A DNA stretch of 29,362 nt from CAG-877 sp045125935. Its GTDB lineage: Bacteria > Bacillota_I > Bacilli_A > RF39 > UBA660. The notes below the pieces were generated by a model. It ran no database searches. It worked only from the letters and a program-made list of their open reading frames with translations, and was not told the DNA's origin. The DNA is taken from NCBI GenBank assembly GCA_045125935.1, contig JBGVNW010000015.1, positions 1 through 29,362 of the forward strand, read 5' to 3'. Positions 16,253 to 23,047 of this stretch are shown piece after piece. The translations under genes and the position numbers were made by a program. Numbering within the stretch: the first letter of the stretch is position 1; every line of letters begins with the position of its first letter.

Positions 16253-17039
16253 TATCTTTTTCCTTATTAAATACTACAATTCCTTTTTCTTTTAAATCAA
16301 CACTATACTTTTTCTTAAATACATCAACAGAAACAACCTTTCCAATACCATGTTCCGTTTCAACTATCGATCCAATTTTTGGTAAATCTTTCTTTAGTTC
16401 TGAATAAATTTCATTTTCATAACCTAAACAGCAAAGTAAGCGCCCACAAACACCATTAATCTTTGAAGGATTTAATGCCAAATACTGATTTTTCGCCATA
16501 TTAATAGAAACACTACTTAAATCAGTTAAAAAAGAATTACAACATAAAAACAAACCACATGGTCCTAATCCACCAATTTTTTTAGCCTTATCTCTTACAC
16601 CAATCTGTCTTAATTCAATTCGAGTTTTGTATTTTTGAGCCAACTTTTTAGCCAATTCTCTAAAATCAACACGTTCATCAGCTAGGAAATAAAATAATAA
16701 CTGAGTCTTATCCAAATTATAACATGCCTCAATAAAATTCATTTGTAAATTTAAATCTTTACTAAATTTTCGAGCATCAAGTAAGGCCTTTTCAGCATTC
16801 TTCTTATTAATATCATTTTGTTTAACATCATCTTCTGTAGCTAATCTTAATACACTCTTTAAAGGTAAAACTAAATTTTCTTTTTTTTCTTTATAACTTT
16901 CTTTTTTAACAATAGCTAGCTGCAATCCATTATCAGTATCAATTACAACTAAATTACCACGTTTTAAAACAAGGTCTCCATGTAATAAATAATCAATAGT
17001 TTTACTATTAACATAACTTACAACAACAACATCATACAT
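16236..17039 (-). CDS. ricT: RicT (YaaT), PSP1-domain subunit of the Ric complex
   Basis: A 267-aa PSP1-domain protein. In Bacillus RicT with RicA and RicF forms an Fe-S complex that promotes mRNA processing by RNase Y and affects sporulation, competence and biofilm. The signature LRQIGVRDKAKKIGGLGPCG, then LCC and GVCGRLLCCLGYE, supplies the conserved cysteine cluster. Its ATG shares one base with the holB stop (TAATG), so the two are translated in tandem, as in the Bacillus holB-yaaT pair. Confidence 0.95.
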   Translation of the reverse strand: MYDVVVVSYVNSKTIDYLLHGDLVLKRGNLVVIDTDNGLQLAIVKKESYKEKKENLVLPLKSVLRLATEDDVKQNDINKKNAEKALLDARKFSKDLNLQMNFIEACYNLDKTQLLFYFLADERVDFRELAKKLAQKYKTRIELRQIGVRDKAKKIGGLGPCGLFLCCNSFLTDLSSVSINMAKNQYLALNPSKINGVCGRLLCCLGYENEIYSELKKDLPKIGSIVETEHGIGKVVSVDVFKKKYSVDLKEKGIVVFNKEKDNGSNK

Positions 17040-17884
17040 TACTTTTCACCACCTAATAAACTAGCAAAAAAAGAATCTAACCACAATTTATAATTAACAT
17101 TATATTCCAATTTTTTCAAGTATTCTTCAATAATTAAAGTATACTTTACAACAGTATTATCTGAAATTTTAGACAAATACTTACTCAAAGTAGAATTACT
17201 CTTATCAGTTAAATATTGAACAAAAATTTCTTCTACAATCTTTAATCTTTCTATTGCAATTACTTTATCCGGAAGAATATTCTCAATAATATCATTATAA
17301 TTTATAAATAAAGCATCTCCATCACACATAAAATGAACCAAATCTATAATCTCATCACTATATATAATTTCTTTTTCTTTAGAATTAACTGATAACACCT
17401 GACACCTAGATAAAATTGTTTCTAACATTTTATATCTATTCGTTGTAACGAGAATTGCCACAATATCATCAGTAGGCTCTTCAAGAAACTTCAAAATAGT
17501 ATTAGCAGCCGATTCGTTTAACTTATCAGCTTCTTTTAAAATATAAATTCTTTTGTTTTCTAACAAAGACTTATTTTGAAATTCCTTTTGTAATCCCAAC
17601 AATTGTGGTTTTTTAATTTCTTTTCCATCAGGTTCTATTATACATAAATCTGGATAATTATCAGAATCTATCAAACTACAAATATTACATAAACTACATG
17701 AAGAAATATCATTTATTTTTTTCTTTTCCTTACATAAAATAGTCTTCACAAAGCTTTTAACCAATAAAAAATCTTCTTCATAGTTTTTTACTTGGATGAT
17801 ATAAGCATGTGAAATCCTATTAGAACTCACTATTCTATTAACAACCGAAATAAAATTACAACTACTATAAGAAGACTCTTTCAA
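17039..17884 (-). CDS. holB: DNA polymerase III delta' subunit
   Basis: A 281-aa clamp-loader subunit of the AAA+ fold. It shows RISHAYII, a Cys4-like zinc segment (CSLCNIC preceded by Cys at the LCKEKK turn), the ILKEADKLNESAANTILKFLEEP segment and the SRCQ sensor loop, and lacks a Walker A, as expected for delta'. I placed the start at a TTG (17884) because TGAGG lies eight bases upstream and homology begins right after; an in-frame TTG seven codons earlier has no such site. It follows bofA by 10 bp. Bacillus tmk, yaaQ and yaaR, which normally precede holB, are not here. Confidence 0.92.
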   Translation of the reverse strand: MKESSYSSCNFISVVNRIVSSNRISHAYIIQVKNYEEDFLLVKSFVKTILCKEKKKINDISSCSLCNICSLIDSDNYPDLCIIEPDGKEIKKPQLLGLQKEFQNKSLLENKRIYILKEADKLNESAANTILKFLEEPTDDIVAILVTTNRYKMLETILSRCQVLSVNSKEKEIIYSDEIIDLVHFMCDGDALFINYNDIIENILPDKVIAIERLKIVEEIFVQYLTDKSNSTLSKYLSKISDNTVVKYTLIIEEYLKKLEYNVNYKLWLDSFFASLLGGEK

Positions 17885-17894
17885 TTTAAAAACC

Positions 17895-18074
17895 TCACAA
17901 TGCAATAATTTTAAACAGAATCAAACCAATTAAAGCCGGTGATCCTAAAAAAGTAACAAATGACAGAGTATAAATATTAATAGGTACTGTCATATTAAAA
18001 TTCACTGCAATTAAATTATATCCATATAAAATAAAAGCACTAATTATTACTTTCTTTATCAAGGATAATAGCAT
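17895..18074 (-). CDS. bofA: BofA-like inhibitor of pro-sigma-K processing
   Basis: A 59-aa protein (start MLLSLIKKV) with two hydrophobic stretches and the BofA C-terminal signature VPINIYTLSFVTFLGSPALIGLILFKII, matching the VPINLVT...GIPGI...K pattern of the family. BofA holds the membrane protease SpoIVFB inactive until the forespore signal arrives. The ATG at 18074 lies nine bases from AGGAG, whereas two ATGs upstream are 0-3 bases from it. It is shorter than the 87-aa Bacillus protein and lacks one N-terminal hydrophobic segment. recR-bofA is the Bacillus order. Confidence 0.85.
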   Translation of the reverse strand: MLLSLIKKVIISAFILYGYNLIAVNFNMTVPINIYTLSFVTFLGSPALIGLILFKIIAL

Positions 18075-18115
18075 ATTCATCATCTCCTATTGAAGATTAT
18101 GAATTTTTTTTGCTA

Positions 18116-18712
18116 TTATTCAATTTCTTTACGATCTTTTAATGCTCTTTCCAAAGTTAAACTATCCACATATTCCATATCAGCACCAATAGGTACACCA
18201 CTAGCCAATCTAGTAACAACAACATTCATACCAGAAAGAACCTTTTTAATATAAAGAGATGTAGTTTCACCTTCAATACTAGGCTTAAAAGCAAAAATTA
18301 CTTCTTCAAATTTCTCATTAGTAATTCTATCTAACAGTTTATCAATACCTATATCTTCAGGATTAATACCATCTAACGGAGAAATTAAACCATTTAAAAC
18401 ATGATAATATCCATGAAACATGCCCAACTTTTCAAATAAAAAAACATTTTTAGTATCCTCTACAACACACAAGATTCTTTTATCACGTGCAGAATCAGAA
18501 CAAACAAAACAAAGATCATTTTCAGTTAATGTATTGCAAGTACTACATTGATGTACTTTTTCTTTAACATCTTTCAAACTTTCTGAAAAGAATTCTGTTT
18601 GTTCTTCTTCTAAATCTAAGACAGCAAAAGCTAATCTTTCTGCTGTCTTTTCACCTATTCCAGGCAAATATTTAAAAGATTCTATTAAATTCCTAATACT
18701 ATCAGGATACAT
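18116..18712 (-). CDS. recR: Recombination protein RecR
   Basis: A 198-aa RecR: N-terminal helix-hairpin-helix (LPGIGEKTAERLAF), Cys4 zinc finger (CSTC ... CFVC), TOPRIM domain (LCVVEDTKN ... FHGYYHVLNGLISPLDGI) and C-terminal EGETTSLYIKK and TRLASGVPIGADMEYVDSLTL. It clamps DNA and works with RecF and RecO to load RecA at gaps; recF is in the same window. It starts two bases after the ybaB stop. Confidence 0.98.
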   Translation of the reverse strand: MYPDSIRNLIESFKYLPGIGEKTAERLAFAVLDLEEEQTEFFSESLKDVKEKVHQCSTCNTLTENDLCFVCSDSARDKRILCVVEDTKNVFLFEKLGMFHGYYHVLNGLISPLDGINPEDIGIDKLLDRITNEKFEEVIFAFKPSIEGETTSLYIKKVLSGMNVVVTRLASGVPIGADMEYVDSLTLERALKDRKEIE

Positions 18713-18714
18713 AT

Positions 18715-19011
18715 TTAAAATAATCCAGGGATATTAGTAAATTTTCCCATCTTCTTTTCTGTTTCAGCATCAACTTTTTCAAAAGCATCATTTAAAGCTA
18801 CAACAAGCATATCTTCTAACATTTCTAAATCATCTTTTTCAAGACTTTCTTTATCACTAATTTCCACTTTAGTAACTTCTTTTGTACCTTTTACAGTAAC
18901 TTTAACTAAAGAACTTTCACCTACAAAGGTTTTAGCATCTATTTCTTTCTTAATATTAATCATATCTCTTTGTAAAGCTTGCGCTTGTTTCATCATTGCT
19001 TGAATATTCAT
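18715..19011 (-). CDS. ybaB: YbaB/EbfC-family nucleoid-associated protein
   Basis: A 98-aa protein with the family pattern: N-terminal MKQAQALQRDM helix, central VTVKGTKEVTKVEISDK and C-terminal LEDMLVVALNDAFEKVDAETEKKMGKFTN. Members dimerise and bind DNA without strong sequence specificity. The dnaX-ybaB-recR order is conserved in many bacteria. AGGAGG sits just before the ATG. Confidence 0.96.
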   Translation of the reverse strand: MNIQAMMKQAQALQRDMINIKKEIDAKTFVGESSLVKVTVKGTKEVTKVEISDKESLEKDDLEMLEDMLVVALNDAFEKVDAETEKKMGKFTNIPGLF

Positions 19012-19023
19012 ATATATCCTCCT

Positions 19024-20808
19024 CTATTCAACTTCAACAATATCACCAAATAGTTCTATTGCACTATTAGTTATTATATCATTTTCTTTTGGACCTTCAA
19101 AGACTTTAACCTCTGGTTCTTCAATAATTGTATATTGATGCCCCTCTTTTATAGCCTTTATATATTTATTTCTTTCCAATTCCCATTCCTCATCAGTAAT
19201 AATAGCAAGTTTCTTATTAGAATTAGTAAATTTATTATAAATCAATGTAATTTTATCTAATTCTAATAAATTTTGTTTTACAACAGAATCATAATCATAA
19301 CTAATTATAATACTATCAATACTAGCTGCTCTAATCTTAGCATCTAACAAAGAACAAGCAATATACCCAATTCCTTCATCAAAAGTATAATCATTAAATA
19401 TATTCATATCATTAATTGCATTTTTCAAAATCTGTTTATCAGCTTTCGCCAAAGTATTATTCACTCTAGCCTTCATTATTTCGAGCATATTTTCTAATCT
19501 TAATGCCTCAATATTAGTATCATTTTCAGTTTGAATTAAACTAACTTTATCACCATCAGAATTAACGTCTTTAAATTCAACTTCTTCTGTAACTTTTTCA
19601 GAAATAATACTTGCTGACTTATCAAATGAAAAATTCTCAGAATTTCCTTTAATATCAATGCTTTCAGAAGGTTTAAAACTCTGCTTTTTAATTGAATCAT
19701 TCACAACAAATTCACTACTAGTTGACTCATTAGATTTTATTTTTATTTCCTGGGAAATAATTCCATCATTTTTAACATAATCATTTATAAATTTCAGCAA
19801 TAACATTTCAATAAAAATATTAGGATTTCCACTCTTTTTAATATCGAACATTTTTTCGTTTATTGTATTAATTAGCTGAATAATACTTTCAATATTATAA
19901 GAACATTTTTCTCCACAAGTATAATGCAAAACTAAAATATTTCTTAAATAATTCATTACCTGAGAAATAATTTGAATAAGATTTTTTCCAGAATCATTAT
20001 ATGCTGAAATTAATTGTAAAACCTTAGCATTATCACCAGTCATAACGCAATCAACAAAATTTTTTAAATCAGCATGAGTTACCAATCCATTCAATTCAAC
20101 AAAATCATCAATTGTAATTTTTCCATCAATAAATGAACGTAATTTATCAAGTAAACCAAGAGCATCTCTCATTCCACCTTCGGAAGCCAAAGCAATTTCC
20201 ATTAATACCGCATCATCAATCTCAATATTTTCAACATTACAAATAAATTTTAATCTTTCAACAATACAATTTTCAGAAATTCTCTTAAAAGAGAAACACT
20301 GACAACGAGAAATTATAGTTTCAGGAACTTTTTGAGGATCAGTAGTAGCTAAAATAAAAATAGCATGCTCTGGTGGCTCTTCCAAAGTCTTTAATAAAGC
20401 ATTAAATGCCCCTAAAGATAACATATGAACTTCATCAATTATATATACCTTGTATTTTAATTGAGCCGGAACCAAAGAAATTTTATTTTTCAATTCACGA
20501 ATTTCATCAACACCATTATTTGAAGCTGCATCAATCTCAATAATATCAACACACTCTTTTTCATAAGAATGTATACAATTATCACAAGTTCCACATGCAT
20601 TTCCATCAACTGGAGCTAAACAATTAATTGTTCTGGCAAAAATTTTAGACAAAGTTGTTTTTCCAGTACCACGCGGTCCAAAAAACATATATGCATGGCA
20701 AAAAGAGTTGTTTTTAACCGAATTTTTAAGTGTTTTTACCAACGAATCCTGTCCAACTACACTTCCAAAGTCCTTTGGACGATATTTTCTATATAAAGCT
20801 TGGTACAT
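19024..20808 (-). CDS. dnaX: DNA polymerase III tau/gamma subunit
   Basis: A 594-aa clamp-loader ATPase: FFGPRGTGKTTLSK (Walker A, about 41-54), a Cys4 zinc module (C, CGTC, C around residues 62-85), IDEVHMLS (Walker B), TTDPQKVPETIISRCQCF (sensor and arginine finger), then a low-complexity linker and a C-terminal tau domain (about 440-594) that contacts the polymerase. GGTGG precedes the ATG. The coding sequence contains a 14-bp Noc-site-like palindrome (19745-19758), identical to one in the parS array. Confidence 0.98.
   Translation of the reverse strand: MYQALYRKYRPKDFGSVVGQDSLVKTLKNSVKNNSFCHAYMFFGPRGTGKTTLSKIFARTINCLAPVDGNACGTCDNCIHSYEKECVDIIEIDAASNNGVDEIRELKNKISLVPAQLKYKVYIIDEVHMLSLGAFNALLKTLEEPPEHAIFILATTDPQKVPETIISRCQCFSFKRISENCIVERLKFICNVENIEIDDAVLMEIALASEGGMRDALGLLDKLRSFIDGKITIDDFVELNGLVTHADLKNFVDCVMTGDNAKVLQLISAYNDSGKNLIQIISQVMNYLRNILVLHYTCGEKCSYNIESIIQLINTINEKMFDIKKSGNPNIFIEMLLLKFINDYVKNDGIISQEIKIKSNESTSSEFVVNDSIKKQSFKPSESIDIKGNSENFSFDKSASIISEKVTEEVEFKDVNSDGDKVSLIQTENDTNIEALRLENMLEIMKARVNNTLAKADKQILKNAINDMNIFNDYTFDEGIGYIACSLLDAKIRAASIDSIIISYDYDSVVKQNLLELDKITLIYNKFTNSNKKLAIITDEEWELERNKYIKAIKEGHQYTIIEEPEVKVFEGPKENDIITNSAIELFGDIVEVE
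19745..19758. other. Noc-binding-site-like palindrome inside dnaX
   Basis: ATTTCCTGGGAAAT differs at one base from the Bacillus Noc consensus ATTTCCCGGGAAAT and is identical to the sequence at 22536-22549. Confidence 0.45.
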
Positions 20809-20844
20809 ATTACCACCCCACTAACTAAATTATAGCATAAACTA

Positions 20845-21294
20845 TCATTTTTTTCTTTTTACATTAAAAAATTTTTGCATCAAAGCTCTTACTTTATCAA
20901 CATATAAATTATTATAAAAAATAACACTAGGATTAACAGCATCAGATTCAAATATTTTTTTAACAATTAATTCATTATTTGGATCCAAATTTGACAAACC
21001 ACAATAAACATTTTTAATTCTAGCCTGTTTTATAGCGCTGGCACACATTGGACATGGTTCCAAAGTAATATACATATCACAATCTTCTAATCGCCAATTT
21101 TTAAGCTCAATTGAAGCTGAAATAATAGCCAAAATCTCAGCATGATAGATAGAACACACCATTTTTTCCTTTAAATTATGCCCTACAGCAATTATTTTAT
21201 CATTTTTTACAATAACAGCGCCTACAGGTATTTCATCGCTCTCATAAGCCTTTAATGCCTCCTGATAAGCAACCTCCATATATTCCAAATTCAT
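20845..21294 (-). CDS. tadA: tRNA-specific adenosine deaminase TadA
   Basis: A 149-aa deaminase that converts A34 to inosine in tRNA-Arg(ACG). Zinc and proton-shuttle residues are intact: HAE (51-53) and PCPMC (80-84), with IPVGAVIVKNDKIIAVGHN ahead. I placed the start at the ATG at 21294, where GGAGTG lies seven bases upstream; the ORF stays open further but that stretch is the SRP RNA gene. dnaX follows after 36 bp. Confidence 0.96.
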   Translation of the reverse strand: MNLEYMEVAYQEALKAYESDEIPVGAVIVKNDKIIAVGHNLKEKMVCSIYHAEILAIISASIELKNWRLEDCDMYITLEPCPMCASAIKQARIKNVYCGLSNLDPNNELIVKKIFESDAVNPSVIFYNNLYVDKVRALMQKFFNVKRKK

Positions 21295-21314
21295 AAAATC
21301 ACTCCAAAATAAAA

Positions 21315-21385
21315 GTGCACATGAAAGTGAAATATTAAGGCTGCTATTTTCCAATCCTGACCTGGTTCTATTGCTTTCATTGCAC
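21315..21385 (-). ncRNA. ffs: Small SRP RNA (4.5S type)
   Basis: The minus strand holds the SRP domain core: CCAGGTCAGG, then GGAAAATAGCAGCC, matching the GGTCAGG-GGAA-AGCAG signature that binds Ffh. The outer arms ATGAAAG and CTTTCAT pair, extended by GTGC with GTGCAC, closing a hairpin of about 71 nt; a TTTTATTTT run follows. It lacks room for an Alu domain, unlike the 270-nt RNA of B. subtilis. A promoter sits just upstream. In Bacillus the SRP RNA gene lies between tadA and dnaX; here it precedes tadA. Confidence 0.85.
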
Positions 21386-21391
21386 AACACT

Positions 21392-21420
21392 ATTTTAATA
21401 TAAGAAATAAGCTTTGTAAA
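21392..21420 (-). promoter_or_regulatory. Promoter of the SRP RNA gene
   Basis: Minus-strand TTTACA (21415-21420), 17-base spacer, TAAAAT (21392-21397). The expected start near 21385 coincides with the 5' arm of the SRP hairpin. It may also drive tadA and the genes behind it. Confidence 0.7.
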
Positions 21421-21444
21421 CAAAAAAATCATGGAAAAATGATA

Positions 21445-21458
21445 GTTTCACGTGAAAC
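21445..21458. other. parS site 1
   Basis: Exact 14-bp palindrome GTTTCACGTGAAAC, the ParB/Spo0J recognition core. A weak DnaA-like stretch (ATGGAAAAA) lies just before it. It overlaps the upstream side of the SRP RNA promoter region. Confidence 0.93.
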
Positions 21459-21616
21459 AAATAAAAACTAGAATAAAATTAAGTTTTAAACCTCATTTTC
21501 CAAAAAATACTCATTAAAATTTAAAAAAAACAAAAAACTGTGGAAAAAACTTAAAAAAAAACAAAAAAAATTATTAAAGAGAAAAAAACTTTAATATAGC
21601 AAAAAAAATACTAAAC

Positions 21617-21625
21617 TGTGGATAA
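21617..21625 (-). other. Consensus DnaA box
   Basis: Reads TTATCCACA on the minus strand; two bases from the 16-bp parS 2. Confidence 0.8.
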
Positions 21626-21627
21626 AA

Positions 21628-21643
21628 TGTTTCACGTGAAACA
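21628..21643. other. parS site 2
   Basis: Exact 16-bp TGTTTCACGTGAAACA. Confidence 0.95.
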
Positions 21644-21802
21644 AAAAAACTCAAAATCAAAAATCATACATTCTCCTCATCAAAAAAAATAATTAAAATT
21701 TATAAAAGTATGAAAATTCAAAAATTCAAATTATTATTGTGGATAGTCAATTCAAAATATAAATTAGAAATCCCAATAAAAAAATAGTAAAAAAAAACTA
21801 AT

Positions 21803-21811
21803 TGTGGATAA
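21803..21811 (-). other. Consensus DnaA box
   Basis: Reads TTATCCACA on the minus strand; followed nine bases later by the decayed parS at 21821. Confidence 0.8.
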
Positions 21812-21820
21812 AAGTTATAT

Positions 21821-21834
21821 TTTTCACGTAAAAT
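21821..21834. other. Degenerate parS
   Basis: TTTTCACGTAAAAT matches 11 of 14 positions of the parS core and keeps the unit arrangement behind a DnaA box, so it is probably a decayed or low-affinity site. Confidence 0.5.
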
Positions 21835-21943
21835 AACAATTATAAATATTGAATGAATAATAATAAAAAGTGGAAAAAACATAAGAAAAAATTGTATCTA
21901 TTTTTTTTAAAGAATACAAAAATAATATTAGTTGTGGAAAAAA

Positions 21944-21959
21944 TGTTTCACGTGAAACA
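21944..21959. other. parS site 3
   Basis: Exact 16-bp TGTTTCACGTGAAACA, two bases after TGTGGAAAA at 21933-21941. Confidence 0.95.
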
Positions 21960-22115
21960 TAGTAATAAAGTATAAATTCTAACTATTAAATATTTAAAGA
22001 AACAGAAAATCATAAAACATTGTGTATAAAAGAATAATATTATTAATTAAAATACACAATAATTGCTAAAAATATATATACAAAAACTATTTAAAATTTT
22101 CAAATTGTGGAAAAA

Positions 22116-22129
22116 GTTTCACGTGAAAC
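22116..22129. other. parS site 4
   Basis: Exact 14-bp core, one base after TGTGGAAAA at 22106-22114. Confidence 0.95.
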
Positions 22130-22282
22130 ATAATTATAAAAATATATTTAAACACATTTTAAAATTAAAATTATTGTTTAACTATTGAATATTAAATATA
22201 TATAACAACCATGTATAAAAATAAATTTAATATATAAAAGATACTTAATAAACATAAACAAAATTAGCAAAATATAACAAAC

Positions 22283-22291
22283 TGTGGATAA
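22283..22291 (-). other. Consensus DnaA box
   Basis: Reads TTATCCACA on the minus strand; eight bases before parS 5. Confidence 0.8.
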
Positions 22292-22299
22292 AAGTTATA

Positions 22300-22313
22300 G
22301 TTTCACGTGAAAC
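22300..22313. other. parS site 5
   Basis: Exact 14-bp core GTTTCACGTGAAAC. Confidence 0.95.
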
Positions 22314-22535
22314 ATAATTACTAGAAAATATTTAAATAATCAAAATATAAGTTTAAATATTTAATAAATAATATCCAAATAATATTCATTTATATATAAA
22401 AAATAAGACTTAGATACTTAAAAAATCAACACAATTAACCAATAAAAATACATATGTAAAATATTTAAAGAATAGTTAAGTATCCTAAATTGTGGAAAAA
22501 GTTTAGTATAAAAAAAATTAAACAACAAAAAAATT

Positions 22536-22556
22536 ATTTCCTGGGAAATATTTCCC
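22536..22556. other. Noc-binding-site-like palindromes, overlapping
   Basis: ATTTCCTGGGAAAT (22536-22549) is one base from the Noc consensus ATTTCCCGGGAAAT. It overlaps the perfect palindrome GGGAAATATTTCCC (22543-22556), giving three half-sites in a row. Confidence 0.5.
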
Positions 22557-22688
22557 AAAAAATAAAATATTTAAAAATCAATAATTAGTGGAAAAAATTC
22601 AAAAGACATATTTAAAGATTAAATAGAAAATAAAGATTCAAAAACAAAACAAATTTCAAAAATTAACCCTTTCTGTGGAAAAAACATT

Positions 22689-22704
22689 TGTTTCACGTGA
22701 AACA
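22689..22704. other. parS site 6
   Basis: Exact 16-bp TGTTTCACGTGAAACA, six bases after TGTGGAAAA at 22674-22682. Confidence 0.95.
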
Positions 22705-22761
22705 TTGTGCAAAAAAACTTGAATAAAATTATTACTGTTGAAATAAAAATATAATTTAATT

Positions 22762-22775
22762 ATTTCCCAGGAAAT
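22762..22775. other. Noc-binding-site-like palindrome
   Basis: ATTTCCCAGGAAAT is the reverse complement of the sequence at 22536-22549 and one base from the Noc consensus. Confidence 0.5.
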
Positions 22776-22970
22776 ATTTTTTTACTTATAAAATTTAGAT
22801 ATTAACTCTATCTATATAAAATTAATAAATTAATTTTTAAATTTATATTCTGCAAAATATTTTTTCCACAAGTATAAAAGCGTTGAAAAATAAGGAAAAT
22901 ATAAAAATGATAGTGGATATTAATAGATAATTGCAAATAATTTTAGATTTGAAAAATATTTTATCCACAG

Positions 22971-22979
22971 GGTGTTTTT
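22971..22979 (+). other. Consensus DnaA box, inverted orientation
   Basis: TTATCCACA on the plus strand, facing the main set of boxes; TTTTCCACA at 22862-22870 shares this orientation. Confidence 0.8.
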
Positions 22980-23012
22980 TTATAAAAATTAAAGAAAAAT
23001 CAATTTAATGCA

Positions 23013-23040
23013 CAAAAAAAGCAGAGTTTAATCTGCCTTT
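23013..23040 (-). terminator. gyrA terminator
   Basis: Minus-strand GCAGA-TTAAAC-TCTGC is followed by TTTTTTT, shortly after the gyrA stop. It should shield the parS array from transcription out of the gyrase operon. Confidence 0.85.
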
Positions 23041-23047
23041 AAAGTTA

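Larger units (their letters stand above)
21421..23012. other. Gene-free parS/DnaA-box array (origin-proximal region)
   Basis: No gene is visible; the DNA is extremely AT-rich. It holds six exact GTTTCACGTGAAAC parS cores and two decayed ones. DnaA-box-like 9-mers on one strand: 21539 TGTGGAAAA, 21617 TGTGGATAA, 21738 TGTGGATAG, 21803 TGTGGATAA, 21933, 22106, 22491 and 22674 TGTGGAAAA, 22283 TGTGGATAA. Two more near gyrA point the other way: 22862 TTTTCCACA and 22971 TTATCCACA. Weaker relatives lie at 21869, 22021, 22587 and 22912. Two Noc-site-like palindromes lie at 22536 and 22762. Most parS cores follow a DnaA-like box within 1-9 bases, and the units recur about every 185 bp. Confidence 0.9.

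Noticed and set aside
21445..22704. Regularly spaced 14-16-bp repeats considered as a CRISPR array
   Set aside because: The repeat is the known parS palindrome, spacers are 110-400 bp and unequal, and no cas genes are near.
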